Part shown: positions 14,201 through 21,808 of the stretch, in pieces | How positions within the stretch are numbered: position 1 is the stretch's first letter | How the letters are laid out: each line of letters opens with the position of its first letter | IMG/VR virus record: IMGVR_UViG_3300008954_000083 | Coordinates: 1 to 46,181 of that record | Origin: a virus | Reading direction: 5' to 3' (one strand) | Length of the DNA: 46,181 nt | Program-made: the position numbers and the translations under genes | Notes under the pieces: model-generated | What the model saw: the letters and a program-made list of their open reading frames with translations, nothing else | Databases searched by the model: none | What the model was told of the DNA's origin: nothing

Positions 14201-16618
14201 GGTCAGCAGGCCAAGCTCATCAGCGGGCCGAACGGCGGCGTCGGCTCCGACGTGGGCATCGCGCGGGGCTACCGCCTCCAGGTGCCCGCCGCGACCGGCA
14301 CGTTCAACTACGACCGCCTGGTCCTCCGCAACCGGCTCCAGCCGGGCGGCGTGTCCGTCACGGCGCACGACGCGGTGGACCAGTGCCAGCTCCTCGTCGG
14401 GGCGGGCTCGGGCAACACGAAGGCCGGGATCAGCAACGCCGAGTACGGCGAGGCCGGTCACGGCGGCACGGTCCTGGCGGCCTCCGTCCTCGGCCGGGTC
14501 GGCTTCGCGGGCGGCACCGACGCCGTGGGCGAGCCGCAGGTCACCTTCTTCGACGGCACGGGCGCGCAGGCGGCCAACAACGTGCTGGAGTTCACCCTCG
14601 ACGGTGAGCCGGTGCGGGTCGAGTTCGCGGCTGCTGCGGCGGGGACGGTGAACATCCTCGGCATCGCGGCGGGGGCGGGCAACCGCATCATCCTCCAGAT
14701 CCAGACGGCCATCGCCAACCTGCCGGGTGCCCCCTTCGGGAACCTGGGGGCGGTCCAGGCGGCGGGCATCGTCCAGGCCGAGGGTGCGGGCTTCCGCATC
14801 ACCAGCCAGGGCTTCCACGAGACGCACCGCGTCGAGGTGGGTGCCGGGTCGGCCAACACGCTGCTCGGCCTGACCGAGGGCACGGTGGCGGCTCGGGTGC
14901 TGGTGACGGCGGAGCTGCTGGCCTCGGCCCTCAACTCGCACCGCGAGCCGGGCAGCCTGTCGAACTTCCTCCACGACTTCTCCTCCATCGGCGGAGCGGC
15001 GACGGAGTTCGCGGGCCAGGCGCTCGCCAAGGTGGTGACGGACGCCGCGTCGCGGAAGTACCTGCACATCATCTCGGCGGGACCGGCGGCCACCGACTAC
15101 GGCACCGGCTCCACCATCACCCTGCTCGACGCGACGACCCGCTCCTGGCTGTTCGTCGGGACGGGCATCGACGAGCTGGACAGCAACGGCTCGGCGGGTG
15201 AGGCCGGGATCAACGGGTTCTTCGTCACGTCCTCGGACGCGGTGAACGGCTCCGGCTCGGCGGACACCTCGATCCTGAACGCGGGCACGGGGCAGGACGG
15301 CACCATCGGCCAGACCTACCGCGACGCGGTGACGGGCCTGACCTTCACCATCCTGCCGCGCGGCTGGCACGACAACTCGGCCGGGCCGTGGATCGCCTAC
15401 CCGGACGCGGCGACGTTCCTGTTCCGGGTGAGCAAGACGGTCACGACCGACGCCAACCTGCCCATCCGGTCCATCCCCGGCATCGAGCTGAAGGTGGCGA
15501 ACACGTCCGACGTGGGCGTGGGGGACACGGCGACCGTGACGACGTACCCGCGTGGGGGCGAGGAGCCCGCCATCGGGGACCTCTACTACGCCAGCTACGT
15601 CTACCAGAAGCAGGACTTCACGACGGCCTTCTTCACCCGCATGTCGTCCATCATCGCGGCCTACGGCTCCATCCACCCGGAGAACCCGGTGTCGCTGGCG
15701 GCCTACCTGGCGATGATCAACGGGGCGGTCCTGGTCGGCATCAAGCAGGTGCCGAGGGCCGAGGGCAGCAACTTCGCCGACGTGACGACCTACGTGTCGG
15801 CCGTCACCGAGCTGGAGGGCGTGCTGCCCGGCCACATCGAGCCGGACCTCATCACCCCGCTGCTCGGCAGCTCGACGCAGCTCTACCAGCTCCTCTCGCG
15901 GTCCAACGACATCCAGTCGTCCATCCGCTACCGGAGCGAGCGCACGTCGGTCATCGGCATGTCGGCGGGCTCGACGGAGGAGCAGGCGAAGACGCTCGCG
16001 GGGGTCCTCTCCAGCGACCGGATGCGCCTGGTCTACCCGGACATGGCCCTCATCGACATCGAGGACGACAACGGGACGAGCAAGGAGCACCTGATCGACG
16101 GCCCGATGCTGGCCGCCATGATGGTCGGCTCGGTCGTGTCGCCGAACTACGACGTGGCGTCCCCGTGGACGCGGCGGAAGCTCGTCGGCCCGAGCCAGCT
16201 CGCCCGGACCCTCGACGCGGTGCAGCAGAACCAGCTCGCCGTCGCGGGCATCACGGTGCTGGACGACAAGCCCCCCTTCATCCGGGTGCGTCACGGTCTG
16301 ACGACCGACATGACGAACATCCTGACGAAGACGCCGACCGTCCGGCTCATCGCGGATCACGTCCAGCAGCAGAGCCGGGCCACGCTCGACCCGTTCATCG
16401 GGCTGAAGTTCCTGCCCGGCATCCTCTCGCAGGTCGAGGGGCGGCTCGCGAAGATGATGCAGACGCTCGTGAAGCAGCAGATCATCGCGATCTACACCGG
16501 CCTGAAGGCCACCCCCGACGCCGACGACCCCACGGTCGCCAACGTCGAGGCCTTCTACCAGCCGGTCTTCCCGCTGCTCTACATCGTCCTGCGGTTCCAC
16601 CTGCGGGCGAGCCTGTAG
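11276..16618 (+). CDS. Contractile tail sheath protein, exceptionally long (1780 aa)
   Basis: Sheath subunits stack around the tail tube and contract to drive infection. The sheath core is visible at both ends: an N-terminal segment (NPLIGAIESLKVPVLIGEG) and a C-terminal domain from about residue 1440. That domain includes SDRMRLVYPDMALIDIED, GPMLAAMMVGSVVSPNYD, SPWTRRKLVG, RVRHGLTTDMTNILTKTPTV and a final part (QVEGRLAKMMQTLVKQQI, LYIVLRFHLR). Most sheaths are 400-700 aa; here over 1000 extra residues lie between. They include a beta repeat seen three times, near residues 115-160 (...VRVSYFFNREDT), 322-369 (...VTVTYWFNTWQDT) and 514-545 (...VYASFYHS). A flagellin hook-IN-like unit spans about 215-288 (LNLVVDGTQTTLTL...TANALLGL), with further related units. 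These should decorate the tail surface. Confidence 0.9.
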   Translation: MAFPGLNYAPPNVYTETDFENPLIGAIESLKVPVLIGEGNEYLSQTDLEVVRGSSATVDQRIVGEDMTGRSVVSVSATGAVTRGNFDGTLTKVQVRNLPIVDGTGRGTTSNSRSDVSVTINGLPIVVLSVTGATGIIELATAPKLGDLVRVSYFFNREDTLVTDDVSDQVTAEAAIIRASVGIKDVNAPTPGTTTLDIHADTLGPNGQVVVPANNVLNLVVDGTQTTLTLTPKSDYTMQQIANVISGAGIGTLTGATFVNNHGESTLSLNADHDLTVLDGTANALLGLVAGSTSTRRKTFYTFNGPIVDGTNGGVTTTDPSHVTVKVDGTQVIPESVDGATRAITLTQAPVAGATVTVTYWFNTWQDTYDHLAHVNVTSLTRVGDVPGGSQYIQGADFVLENDRVMWGTAALVASGITTTGSELFDDTQITPTLIDNRTFMSPCTAVVSSQGAASATEFQLPLNPTLGNGRSTSLGQSLFQSVANDRIGVPVNRPDVVDVYWGFSVDDALARGKVDAVKVEGSVVTLREPVPVGASVYASFYHSLIVDMAYTLAVVIPGVSGVGTYTIQDSGSNDVFTPTFDNSTKSAGLTGIDIVFPSGSELTPDLHFEGGSGTTFQGPVEEVVTVTFSDTSDTPAKYTVAGPAPYAFIPAESDLVAMTINGDTVLPAAGTDLDTISGGAAGVMAHFVGEPLEYPDGTDFDVADFTAGAEQIILTVDGVEITATVPAVANTTVADIAAAINEAADGHVGVAGAAAPATTTFELDATYRVPIDDYYNGWLVVVGNGATAITAGSVGEVLDYNGTTGVVTLTAAIDGVNAFVLADPYKLYNPDTMPVLKGATRFNGPVDLAGGAGFDTITVRILGDTQAAVSLSATVAALHSSVTDLATDLNEAFRGAPVGGHTFLIGPAAASAVATLAAANLGTDFIFSADGDGRLQVQFQPGPLDQAAYLEIVAQGAAADDLGVLAGFDVAGAAGQQAKLISGPNGGVGSDVGIARGYRLQVPAATGTFNYDRLVLRNRLQPGGVSVTAHDAVDQCQLLVGAGSGNTKAGISNAEYGEAGHGGTVLAASVLGRVGFAGGTDAVGEPQVTFFDGTGAQAANNVLEFTLDGEPVRVEFAAAAAGTVNILGIAAGAGNRIILQIQTAIANLPGAPFGNLGAVQAAGIVQAEGAGFRITSQGFHETHRVEVGAGSANTLLGLTEGTVAARVLVTAELLASALNSHREPGSLSNFLHDFSSIGGAATEFAGQALAKVVTDAASRKYLHIISAGPAATDYGTGSTITLLDATTRSWLFVGTGIDELDSNGSAGEAGINGFFVTSSDAVNGSGSADTSILNAGTGQDGTIGQTYRDAVTGLTFTILPRGWHDNSAGPWIAYPDAATFLFRVSKTVTTDANLPIRSIPGIELKVANTSDVGVGDTATVTTYPRGGEEPAIGDLYYASYVYQKQDFTTAFFTRMSSIIAAYGSIHPENPVSLAAYLAMINGAVLVGIKQVPRAEGSNFADVTTYVSAVTELEGVLPGHIEPDLITPLLGSSTQLYQLLSRSNDIQSSIRYRSERTSVIGMSAGSTEEQAKTLAGVLSSDRMRLVYPDMALIDIEDDNGTSKEHLIDGPMLAAMMVGSVVSPNYDVASPWTRRKLVGPSQLARTLDAVQQNQLAVAGITVLDDKPPFIRVRHGLTTDMTNILTKTPTVRLIADHVQQQSRATLDPFIGLKFLPGILSQVEGRLAKMMQTLVKQQIIAIYTGLKATPDADDPTVANVEAFYQPVFPLLYIVLRFHLRASL

Positions 16619-16628
16619 ACCCTGACCA

Positions 16629-16656
16629 GCCCCGGCGGTTCTTGAGCCGCCGGGGC
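16629..16656. terminator. Bidirectional hairpin terminator between convergent genes
   Basis: GCCCCGGCGG at 16629-16638 pairs perfectly with CCGCCGGGGC at 16647-16656 around the 8-base loop TTCTTGAG. It lies eleven bases after the sheath stop and just before the stop of the leftward gene ending at 16658, so it can end both transcripts. There is no clear T-run on either side, so the efficiency of intrinsic termination is uncertain. Confidence 0.8.
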
Positions 16657-16657
16657 G

Positions 16658-17663
16658 TCAGTCCTCGTCGTCGCCTCCCAGGAACCGGCTCCAGTCCCAG
16701 CCGGTGTTCTCCCGGCGGGCCGTCTCCAGCGTCTCATCGGCCTTCCTGGCGGCCTCCAGGGCCTCGTCGCGCTCCCTGCGGAGTTCGGTGAGGGCCTGCT
16801 CCACGTCGTCGGGCACACGCGCCACCATCTCCTTCAGGGACTTCTCGGCGGCCTGCATCCGCCTCTCTGCCGCCAGCCGCTCCTGGGTGAGCCGGTCGTT
16901 CTCCAGCCGGAGTTCCTTGCGCTCCTCGATGGCTGCCGTGCCATCGGCGAGCATCGTGGTCACCAGCTCGTTCTTGCGGGCCAGGCACTCCTGGCGGGCC
17001 AGATCTTCGTCGAACCGGGCCTCACCCTTGGGGTAGTAGTGGCCCCACATGCCGAGGTCCTCGATGACCTTGCGGACCTTGTGGGTGCAGACGGTCACCC
17101 GGTCCTTGCGGTCGGACCGGCCCCAGGGCTGGACCCAGACTTCGTCGTCGCCCACGCAGTTCAGGTAGCGCAGATGCGGCATCACGAACTGGAGTCGAGG
17201 CCGGAACAGGGTCCGGCCTTTCCTGGCGGGCTTGATCCAGTAGGGGCGGATGCTCGGCTCGGTGATGTCCCCGGACCACCAGTGGCCCCCCGTTGTCCTG
17301 CACGATGCGGTGCAGGCTGTTGGGGGCGCTGTGGCCCTCCAACCGCCCCGTCGTCTGCCCGATCTTCCGCTCCGTTGCGCGGTCGGGCAGGCCGATCTCG
17401 GGCAGGTCGAACGTCCGGGGGTGTGGCTCGTCGTCTCGGTAGGTGGGCTGATCGAACCCCCTCATCTGCTCCTGCGTCAGCCAGACCTCCTCGACGGTGC
17501 CTGTGAACAGGTCGAGCAGCGGATGGGACACGTAGCAGGAGAGCCGGTCGGTGGTGATGTACTCCTGGCCCTCGTGCATCACTCGTGCGAGCGGGCGCTC
17601 GTAGCACGTCGTCACGCGATGGCCGGACCCCATCAGGGTCCAGATGTGGGGCTCCTTGTCCAT
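16658..17663 (-). pseudogene. Coiled-coil protein interrupted by a one-base frameshift
   Basis: One coding region is split into two frames. The first part starts at ATG 17663 (MDKEPHIWTLMGSGHRVTTC...) and reads well to LHRIVQDNGG. After the run of six C at 17286-17291 (G on the coding strand) its translation turns into Arg/Pro-rich nonsense. Removing one base from that run gives a smooth continuation, QDNGGHWWSGDITEPSIRPY, leading into the second frame. That frame encodes RYLNCVGDDEVWVQPWGRSD and a long coiled coil (ELRLENDRLTQERLAAERRM), ending WDWSRFLGGDDED. The joined product would be about 334 aa. It is the last gene of a leftward operon. The shift may be a real mutation, a homopolymer sequencing error or a recoding site. 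The family is not recognised. Confidence 0.7.
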
Positions 17664-17697
17664 ACAGCTACCACCTGCGGGCTCGGGGTCTTGAGCC

Positions 17698-17946
17698 CTA
17701 CACGTCCAGGGCTTCGAGGGCGCGTCTGACGAGCTTCCAGACGGGGTACGAGAGCCGGGGGTAGTCCAGCACCTCGGCGGTGCGCTGGACGGTCCTGGCG
17801 GCCCCCTTGCGCATCAGGCGGACGCCGTAGTTGCCGCGTCGGGGCCGGTTCTTGTGGTCGCCCCGGTTGTGGATCAGCATCCGGCCGATCTCCTCCGCCT
17901 GGTCCTCGTGGCCGAGGGGCCAGATTTCGATCTTCACGACGAGCAT
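17698..17946 (-). CDS. Conserved-looking small protein (82 aa)
   Basis: The product begins MLVVKIEIWPLGHEDQAEEI, an alpha/beta start with a hydrophobic strand and the segment IGRMLIHNRG. It ends in YPRLSYPVWKLVRRALEALD. I recall similar small proteins from phages and high-GC bacteria, without a known function. Its start lies 13 bases inside the end of the upstream gene, so the two are probably translated together. There is no membrane segment. Confidence 0.7.
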   Translation of the reverse strand: MLVVKIEIWPLGHEDQAEEIGRMLIHNRGDHKNRPRRGNYGVRLMRKGAARTVQRTAEVLDYPRLSYPVWKLVRRALEALDV

Positions 17947-18197
17947 GAGGGCACCTTGAACATCCCCTGGACGCGGGCCTTGATGGCGTCGGGGTCACGG
18001 AGAATCTCGAAGGTGCCGTTGTCGCTCAGGTGCGACTCGCTCATGCAGATGGCGGCCCCCTGCACGACGAGGATCTCCCCGCTGCGGAGCAACTCGAAGT
18101 CCGTCTGCGTCAGCAGGTCGCCGACGCGGTACTCGCTGTTGACATCCATCCGCCGGGTGGTGTCCCCGTCCTTGAGGAAGACGGTGAGGAATCGCAC
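17934..18197 (-). CDS. Hypothetical protein (87 aa)
   Basis: The frame begins MRFLTVFLKDGDTTRRMDVN and continues with beta strands (YRVGDLLTQTDFELLRSGEI, ILVVQGAAICM) and a helical end (DPDAIKARVQGMFKVPS). The pattern is that of a small soluble domain of beta strands with one helix. It lies five bases downstream of the preceding gene in the leftward operon and overlaps the next by 13 bases. The function is unknown. Confidence 0.65.
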   Translation of the reverse strand: MRFLTVFLKDGDTTRRMDVNSEYRVGDLLTQTDFELLRSGEILVVQGAAICMSESHLSDNGTFEILRDPDAIKARVQGMFKVPSCSS

Positions 18198-18202
18198 GGC
18201 GG

Positions 18203-18520
18203 CTACTTGATGCCCACGGTCGTCGTGGTCGTCACGGTCAGCTTGCGCTCGACCTTCAGGACCGCGAAGACGGGCTGCTTCCAGCCGTAGCTGTGCTTCG
18301 GGACCTTCGAGAGTTCAGCCACCTTCGCGTTGAGGGCCGCCTCGTCGGTGGTCACCCAGTGCTCGAAGGTCTCGTTGGTGGCCGTGTGCGCGGGGTAACC
18401 GTGCCCTGGGTGGGTGCGGCTCCGCTCGTCGCCGGGGACGTGGACGCTGTTGCTCTTGTAGACGTGGACCGCGAAGTGCGGCCCCTCGGGGATGTCGGCC
18501 GGGGCCTGTACGCGGATCAT
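18203..18520 (-). CDS. Hypothetical protein (105 aa)
   Basis: The product starts MIRVQAPADIPEGPHFAVHV and is rich in His and Thr in the middle (GHGYPAHTATNETFEHWVTT). It has a helix (EAALNAKVAELSKVP) and a C-terminal beta strand (QPVFAVLKVERKLTVTTTT). Its start overlaps the stop of the upstream gene by four bases (ATGA), which implies coupling. No family is recognised. Confidence 0.65.
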   Translation of the reverse strand: MIRVQAPADIPEGPHFAVHVYKSNSVHVPGDERSRTHPGHGYPAHTATNETFEHWVTTDEAALNAKVAELSKVPKHSYGWKQPVFAVLKVERKLTVTTTTTVGIK

Positions 18521-18765
18521 TCGGTTGCCTCCAGCATCTTCTCGGTCTTGCGGTACATGGGGTGGCCGTCCCTCCAGCCATCGCGCAGCTTGGTCAGGTC
18601 GGTGATCATGTCGGTGAGCATCCCCCAGCCCACCTCGAACCGGGCGTCTTCCGCCGGGGTCAACTCCCGGCCCATCGCCTTCACCGCCTCGATGTTCCGC
18701 TGTCGTCGGGCCTCCAGCCCGGCGATCATCTCGTCGATGTCGGCGATGAAGTGCTTCTGCTCCAT
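18517..18765 (-). CDS. Hypothetical helical protein (82 aa)
   Basis: I place the start at the ATG at 18765, which overlaps the stop of the upstream gene (ATGA); the same frame runs further upstream but only as a shadow of that gene. The product MEQKHFIADIDEMIAGLEAR... is almost all helix, with a second amphipathic part (GMLTDMITDLTKLRDGWRDG). It could form a coiled coil. The function is unknown. Confidence 0.65.
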   Translation of the reverse strand: MEQKHFIADIDEMIAGLEARRQRNIEAVKAMGRELTPAEDARFEVGWGMLTDMITDLTKLRDGWRDGHPMYRKTEKMLEATE

Positions 18766-19433
18766 CAGGGGCCTTCCACCAGCCAGGACTTCGCGGTGTC
18801 CCTCCAGCCCGGCCGGTTCTCGTCGAGCCAGGCTCGGGCCGCGTTCTTCGCCTCGTGGTTGGCGGCGTTGTTCGCCCTGTTGAGGGACTCCCGCTGGTCC
18901 TCGGGGAGGGCGTCCCAGTCGAGGTAGTAGCGCGTCGGCACGTCGTCCCCGTAGGTGCGGATGTCGTCGCGGCTCGTGGGGTACTCGAAGGGGACGGCGT
19001 GAACCGGGGTGCCGCCGTCGAGCACCTGCGCGACCGCGTGCTTGGGGCCTACGTCGGTCTCGCGAATGATGTAGCGGGCGTTGGTGCGGTACGAGATCGG
19101 CTCCCACCCGTGGATGTGCCACCAGAGCCGCTGGCGGCCCTGGTCGTCGAACAGGCCGTTGTGCCCGCCCCCGCCGTGCCGCTTGGCGACCCAGCCCTCG
19201 GGGAGCTTGACCCGCATCGTCGGCTCGCGGCCGACGAGCTTGGTGATGCCCTGCCCCTCGCCGAGCACCTCGATGCCCCACAGGCCCAGAGCCTTGCGGA
19301 ACTCCGCGTTGTCGGGGATCTGACCCTCGGCGAACTTCTGCGCGAAGTCCACGGCCTGGGCGACGCCCTGCGGGCCGCCGTCTTCCTTCGCGAGTTCGAG
19401 GGCGAGGTCGCCGAATAGTTCGTTGCCGGGCAT
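18765..19433 (-). CDS. Hypothetical protein, first gene of the leftward operon (222 aa)
   Basis: The start is the ATG at 19433 with AAGGAGG just upstream. The product begins MPGNELFGDLALELAKEDGG. An N-terminal helical part (QAVDFAQKFAEGQIPDNAEF) precedes a segment rich in Trp, Gly and His (GWVAKRHGGGGHNGLFDDQG, RLWWHIHGWEPI). A beta-rich middle (RYIIRETDVGPKHAVAQVL) and a helical C-terminus (RANNAANHEAKNAARAW) follow. No catalytic motif is recognised. It heads a run of six closely spaced or overlapping leftward genes ending at the terminator at 16629. Confidence 0.7.
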   Translation of the reverse strand: MPGNELFGDLALELAKEDGGPQGVAQAVDFAQKFAEGQIPDNAEFRKALGLWGIEVLGEGQGITKLVGREPTMRVKLPEGWVAKRHGGGGHNGLFDDQGRQRLWWHIHGWEPISYRTNARYIIRETDVGPKHAVAQVLDGGTPVHAVPFEYPTSRDDIRTYGDDVPTRYYLDWDALPEDQRESLNRANNAANHEAKNAARAWLDENRPGWRDTAKSWLVEGP

Positions 19434-19529
19434 ACGCCTCCTTCCCCACAACCACCCTCGACCGGGCCAGGTTGAGCCCCCGTTTTTTTGTCTATCCGGG
19501 CCGGAAGGTAGGACCAGTGGAGGCCCTCG
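19434..19529. promoter_or_regulatory. Divergent promoter region of the accessory block
   Basis: This gap separates the leftward operon from the rightward 369-aa gene. On the plus strand it reads TTGAGCCCCCG, a run of seven T, then CTATCCGGGC at 19492-19501. The GAGCCCCCGTT stretch recurs on the minus strand near 2315-2325, also upstream of a TATACT element, so it may be part of a phage promoter or control site. The run of T is unusual in this G+C-rich sequence. Exact -35/-10 boxes cannot be assigned. Confidence 0.4.
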
Positions 19530-20639
19530 ATGACGACGCCCTTGCGACAGGAACTCAAGAAGCTGGCGAACGAGGTGCCCGAGCTGCGGCCGATGCTCGT
19601 CCCGGTGCTGGCGGCCGAGGGCGAGATGCCCCGGTACGTGCCCGAGCACATCATGCGGCACATCGACCGGGTGGCCCAGGCGCACCTCTGCCGTCAGGCG
19701 GGCGTGCCCTTCGACAAAGAGGCCCGAGGCCTGCCCCGCAGAGGGCAGAAGGTCAAAGTCACGGTGGACACGCCGTTCGACAAGGAGAATGGCAGCAGCG
19801 TGAAGGTGCCTGCCGGGACCATCGGCACGGTCCTCGAAGTGGTCGAGGCGGGGATGCCCTCTGCCGGGCTGCTCGACCAGATGGGGATGGGGGCCTACGA
19901 CGGCGACACCGTGCTCGTCAACTTCGGCCGCTACGGCAAGCTGATCGCGGAGGAGTACGACTTCCAGCGGTTCGGCGGCAGCAAGACCCCGCGTCTTGTC
20001 CGCCTGGCTGCCTCGAAGCAGGCGGCGATGCTGTCGGAGCGCGAGTACGACTCGCTGCGTCCTCGCCAGCGGATCTGGTTCGGCCTGTCCACGAGCTACG
20101 TCTTCACGAACGACGACGGGATGGCCGAGTTCGAGGTGGGCCGCAAGACCTACTCGAAGAAGTACGACGTGTACTCCATCCGCCTGTTCCCCATCATCGA
20201 CGGCAAGCCGCACAAGGGCGGGGCGAAGTTCATCCTGTTCAAGCGGGAGGGCGGCTACATCAGCCTCAGCCACGGCGGTATGGGGGCCATCGTCAAGAAC
20301 TACCGGCTGGCCTCGCAGAAGCAGGCTTCAGCCGTCATCGTCGGCGACATCTTCTACTCGTCCTGGGGCTACGACCAGACGAACATCGACTTCTATCAGG
20401 TGACGGGCACGACCCGGACGATGGTGAAGCTCAAGAAGATCCAGAAGAAGATCGTCGGTGGGAAGGGGCAGCCGCAGGAGAAGGTGATGCCCATCCCGAA
20501 CTCGATGGCGGGGCCGGAGCTTCGCAAGAAGCTCAAGGAGTACCAGGGGCGGGCCTACGTCAACCTGAACAGCTACGCCTCCGCCTACAAGTGGGACGGC
20601 AAGCCCAAGTCACAGACGGGCGGAGCCTACGGCCACTAG
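19530..20639 (+). CDS. Conserved phage protein with LRxxLxxLA...PELR N-terminus (369 aa)
   Basis: The N-terminus, MTTPLRQELKKLANEVPELR followed by PMLVPVLA, matches a leader-like helix I recall at the start of many unrelated phage proteins (LRxxLIxLAxxNPxLRPxLLPLL); its role is unknown. Residues about 70-150 form a beta-barrel-like part (GQKVKVTVDTPFDKE, VPAGTIGTVLEVVE, GDTVLVNFGRYGKLI). Near residue 270 is a segment GDIFYSSWGYDQTNIDFYQV, followed by a basic run KLKKIQKKIV; related WGYDQTN segments occur in small phage proteins of unknown function. No enzyme motif is seen. It is convergent with the next gene, with stops overlapping at CTAG. Confidence 0.7.
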   Translation: MTTPLRQELKKLANEVPELRPMLVPVLAAEGEMPRYVPEHIMRHIDRVAQAHLCRQAGVPFDKEARGLPRRGQKVKVTVDTPFDKENGSSVKVPAGTIGTVLEVVEAGMPSAGLLDQMGMGAYDGDTVLVNFGRYGKLIAEEYDFQRFGGSKTPRLVRLAASKQAAMLSEREYDSLRPRQRIWFGLSTSYVFTNDDGMAEFEVGRKTYSKKYDVYSIRLFPIIDGKPHKGGAKFILFKREGGYISLSHGGMGAIVKNYRLASQKQASAVIVGDIFYSSWGYDQTNIDFYQVTGTTRTMVKLKKIQKKIVGGKGQPQEKVMPIPNSMAGPELRKKLKEYQGRAYVNLNSYASAYKWDGKPKSQTGGAYGH

Positions 20640-21694
20640 CAGCCTTCGGGACAGCACAACTGGAGGGTGAGGTCCGCGCGGTCGAAGCCCTCGAACAGGG
20701 CCTCGCGGACCTTGGCCTCGTGCAGCCGGTTCAGGGTGTCGAGGAACTCGTTCAGGGACATCCCGGTAGCCTTGGCCTGGATGAGGACCCCTTCCCGAAC
20801 CGCATCTGAGACCGCGTTCCAGTCGTAGGGGTCGGCCTTCGTGTCGCCTTCTTCCTCTTCTTCTGGCTCATCCTCCGCACGCGGCGGCACGAACTGGAAG
20901 GGGTCGGCATCGGGCACGGGCTCGTCGTCCCCCTCCTCTTCGTCGTCATCCCCCAGCACCTTGCCGAGGTCCACGGGGAGCAGGGGCAGCTCGTCCCCCA
21001 TGTCGGTCGTGTCCGCAGGCTGCTTGTTGAGCCAGTCGTCGTCGTCCTCGTCGATGCCCGCCAGGGCGGCGGCGATCTCGTCCGGGGCCACCGCGTCCGG
21101 TAGGCGGGCCGCGTTCTCGATGTCCGCCTCCGTGATGCCGGGGGCTCCGGGCACCTCGTCCTCGGGGTCGGGGACCAGGACGGGCGGGGCCGGGGGGTCC
21201 GGCATGGCGTAGACCGGCGTGCGGGACGAGCGGTCCTCGACGATCTTGTCGTGCTCGGCGAGGGCGGTCAGGCCGCGACGGGCGGAGTCCAGCGAGATGT
21301 TCGCGATGGCGGCCACCTCACGGGGGTTGGCCGGGGGCTGCCCGAGCCGCTGCCGCTGCTGGAGCACCGCGAGGCAGACCGCCTCCTTGTAGGAGTCGAT
21401 GAACAGGTCCGAGCAGGCGTCCACGTCCACCAGGAGGTCCGCCATCTGCGACCCCTGCGGCGTGAACTCGTAGACCCCGTCGTCCACCGTCAGCAGGTGC
21501 TCCACGGTGGTCATCCGCTGGAGCATCTGCGTGAGGGCCGAGGGGGCGATGTACGCCTTGCCGTAGGACTCGGGGGCGGACTTCCGGCGGTCGGCGATGA
21601 ACTCGCTGATCTCGCCGGAGCTGGTGGTCTGGTCGGCGACCGCCCGCTGCCGGACGATGTAGAGGATCTGGAAGGTGCGGGCGTTGACGGCCAT
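20636..21694 (-). CDS. Winged-helix-like protein with highly acidic C-terminal half (352 aa)
   Basis: The start ATG at 21694 has GGAG seven bases upstream and gives MAVNARTFQILYIVRQRAVA. The first 180 residues are helical and look like one or two winged-helix units (ISEFIADRRKSAPESYGKAY, ALTQMLQRMTTVEHLLTVDD, GVYEFTPQGSQMADLLVD; then VAAIANISLDSARRGLTALA). This suggests DNA binding, perhaps as a transcription regulator. Residues about 200-300 are dominated by Asp, Glu and Pro (GIDEDDDDWLNKQ, DDDEEEGDDEPVPD), which could mimic DNA or bind a partner. The end is a short helical domain. It is divergent from the MerR gene across 114 bases and may regulate it or be regulated by it. The family is not identified. 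Confidence 0.7.
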   Translation of the reverse strand: MAVNARTFQILYIVRQRAVADQTTSSGEISEFIADRRKSAPESYGKAYIAPSALTQMLQRMTTVEHLLTVDDGVYEFTPQGSQMADLLVDVDACSDLFIDSYKEAVCLAVLQQRQRLGQPPANPREVAAIANISLDSARRGLTALAEHDKIVEDRSSRTPVYAMPDPPAPPVLVPDPEDEVPGAPGITEADIENAARLPDAVAPDEIAAALAGIDEDDDDWLNKQPADTTDMGDELPLLPVDLGKVLGDDDEEEGDDEPVPDADPFQFVPPRAEDEPEEEEEGDTKADPYDWNAVSDAVREGVLIQAKATGMSLNEFLDTLNRLHEAKVREALFEGFDRADLTLQLCCPEGC

Positions 21695-21772
21695 GTCGTG
21701 TCTCCGTTCGGCGTTCAGCCCGCCTACCCGCTGGGGCTCGGGGTGGACCCCCACAGAAAACGCGACACCCAC

Positions 21773-21808
21773 TTGACACTGTCGGATTCTTGCCGTAGCT
21801 TCCTCCGC
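21773..21808 (+). promoter_or_regulatory. Promoter of the MerR-VIT/VWA operon with overlapping palindrome
   Basis: A perfect TTGACA (21773-21778) is followed after 17 bases by TAGCTT (21796-21801), a moderate -10. The start codon lies eight bases later, so the transcript may be leaderless or nearly so. The palindrome GACACTGTC (21775-21783) overlaps the -35 and is a likely operator, perhaps for the MerR protein itself or the divergent winged-helix protein. This is the most orthodox promoter in the window. Confidence 0.6.

Noticed and set aside
11165-16600. Open frame of 1811 codons on the strand opposite the sheath gene
   Set aside because: The residues are dominated by Arg, Asp, Val and His in a pattern typical of the antisense of a G+C-rich gene; the sheath frame shows clear family motifs.
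21251-21808. Long upstream extension of the MerR reading frame
   Set aside because: It is antisense to the winged-helix gene; the TTGACA promoter and ATG at 21809 set the start.
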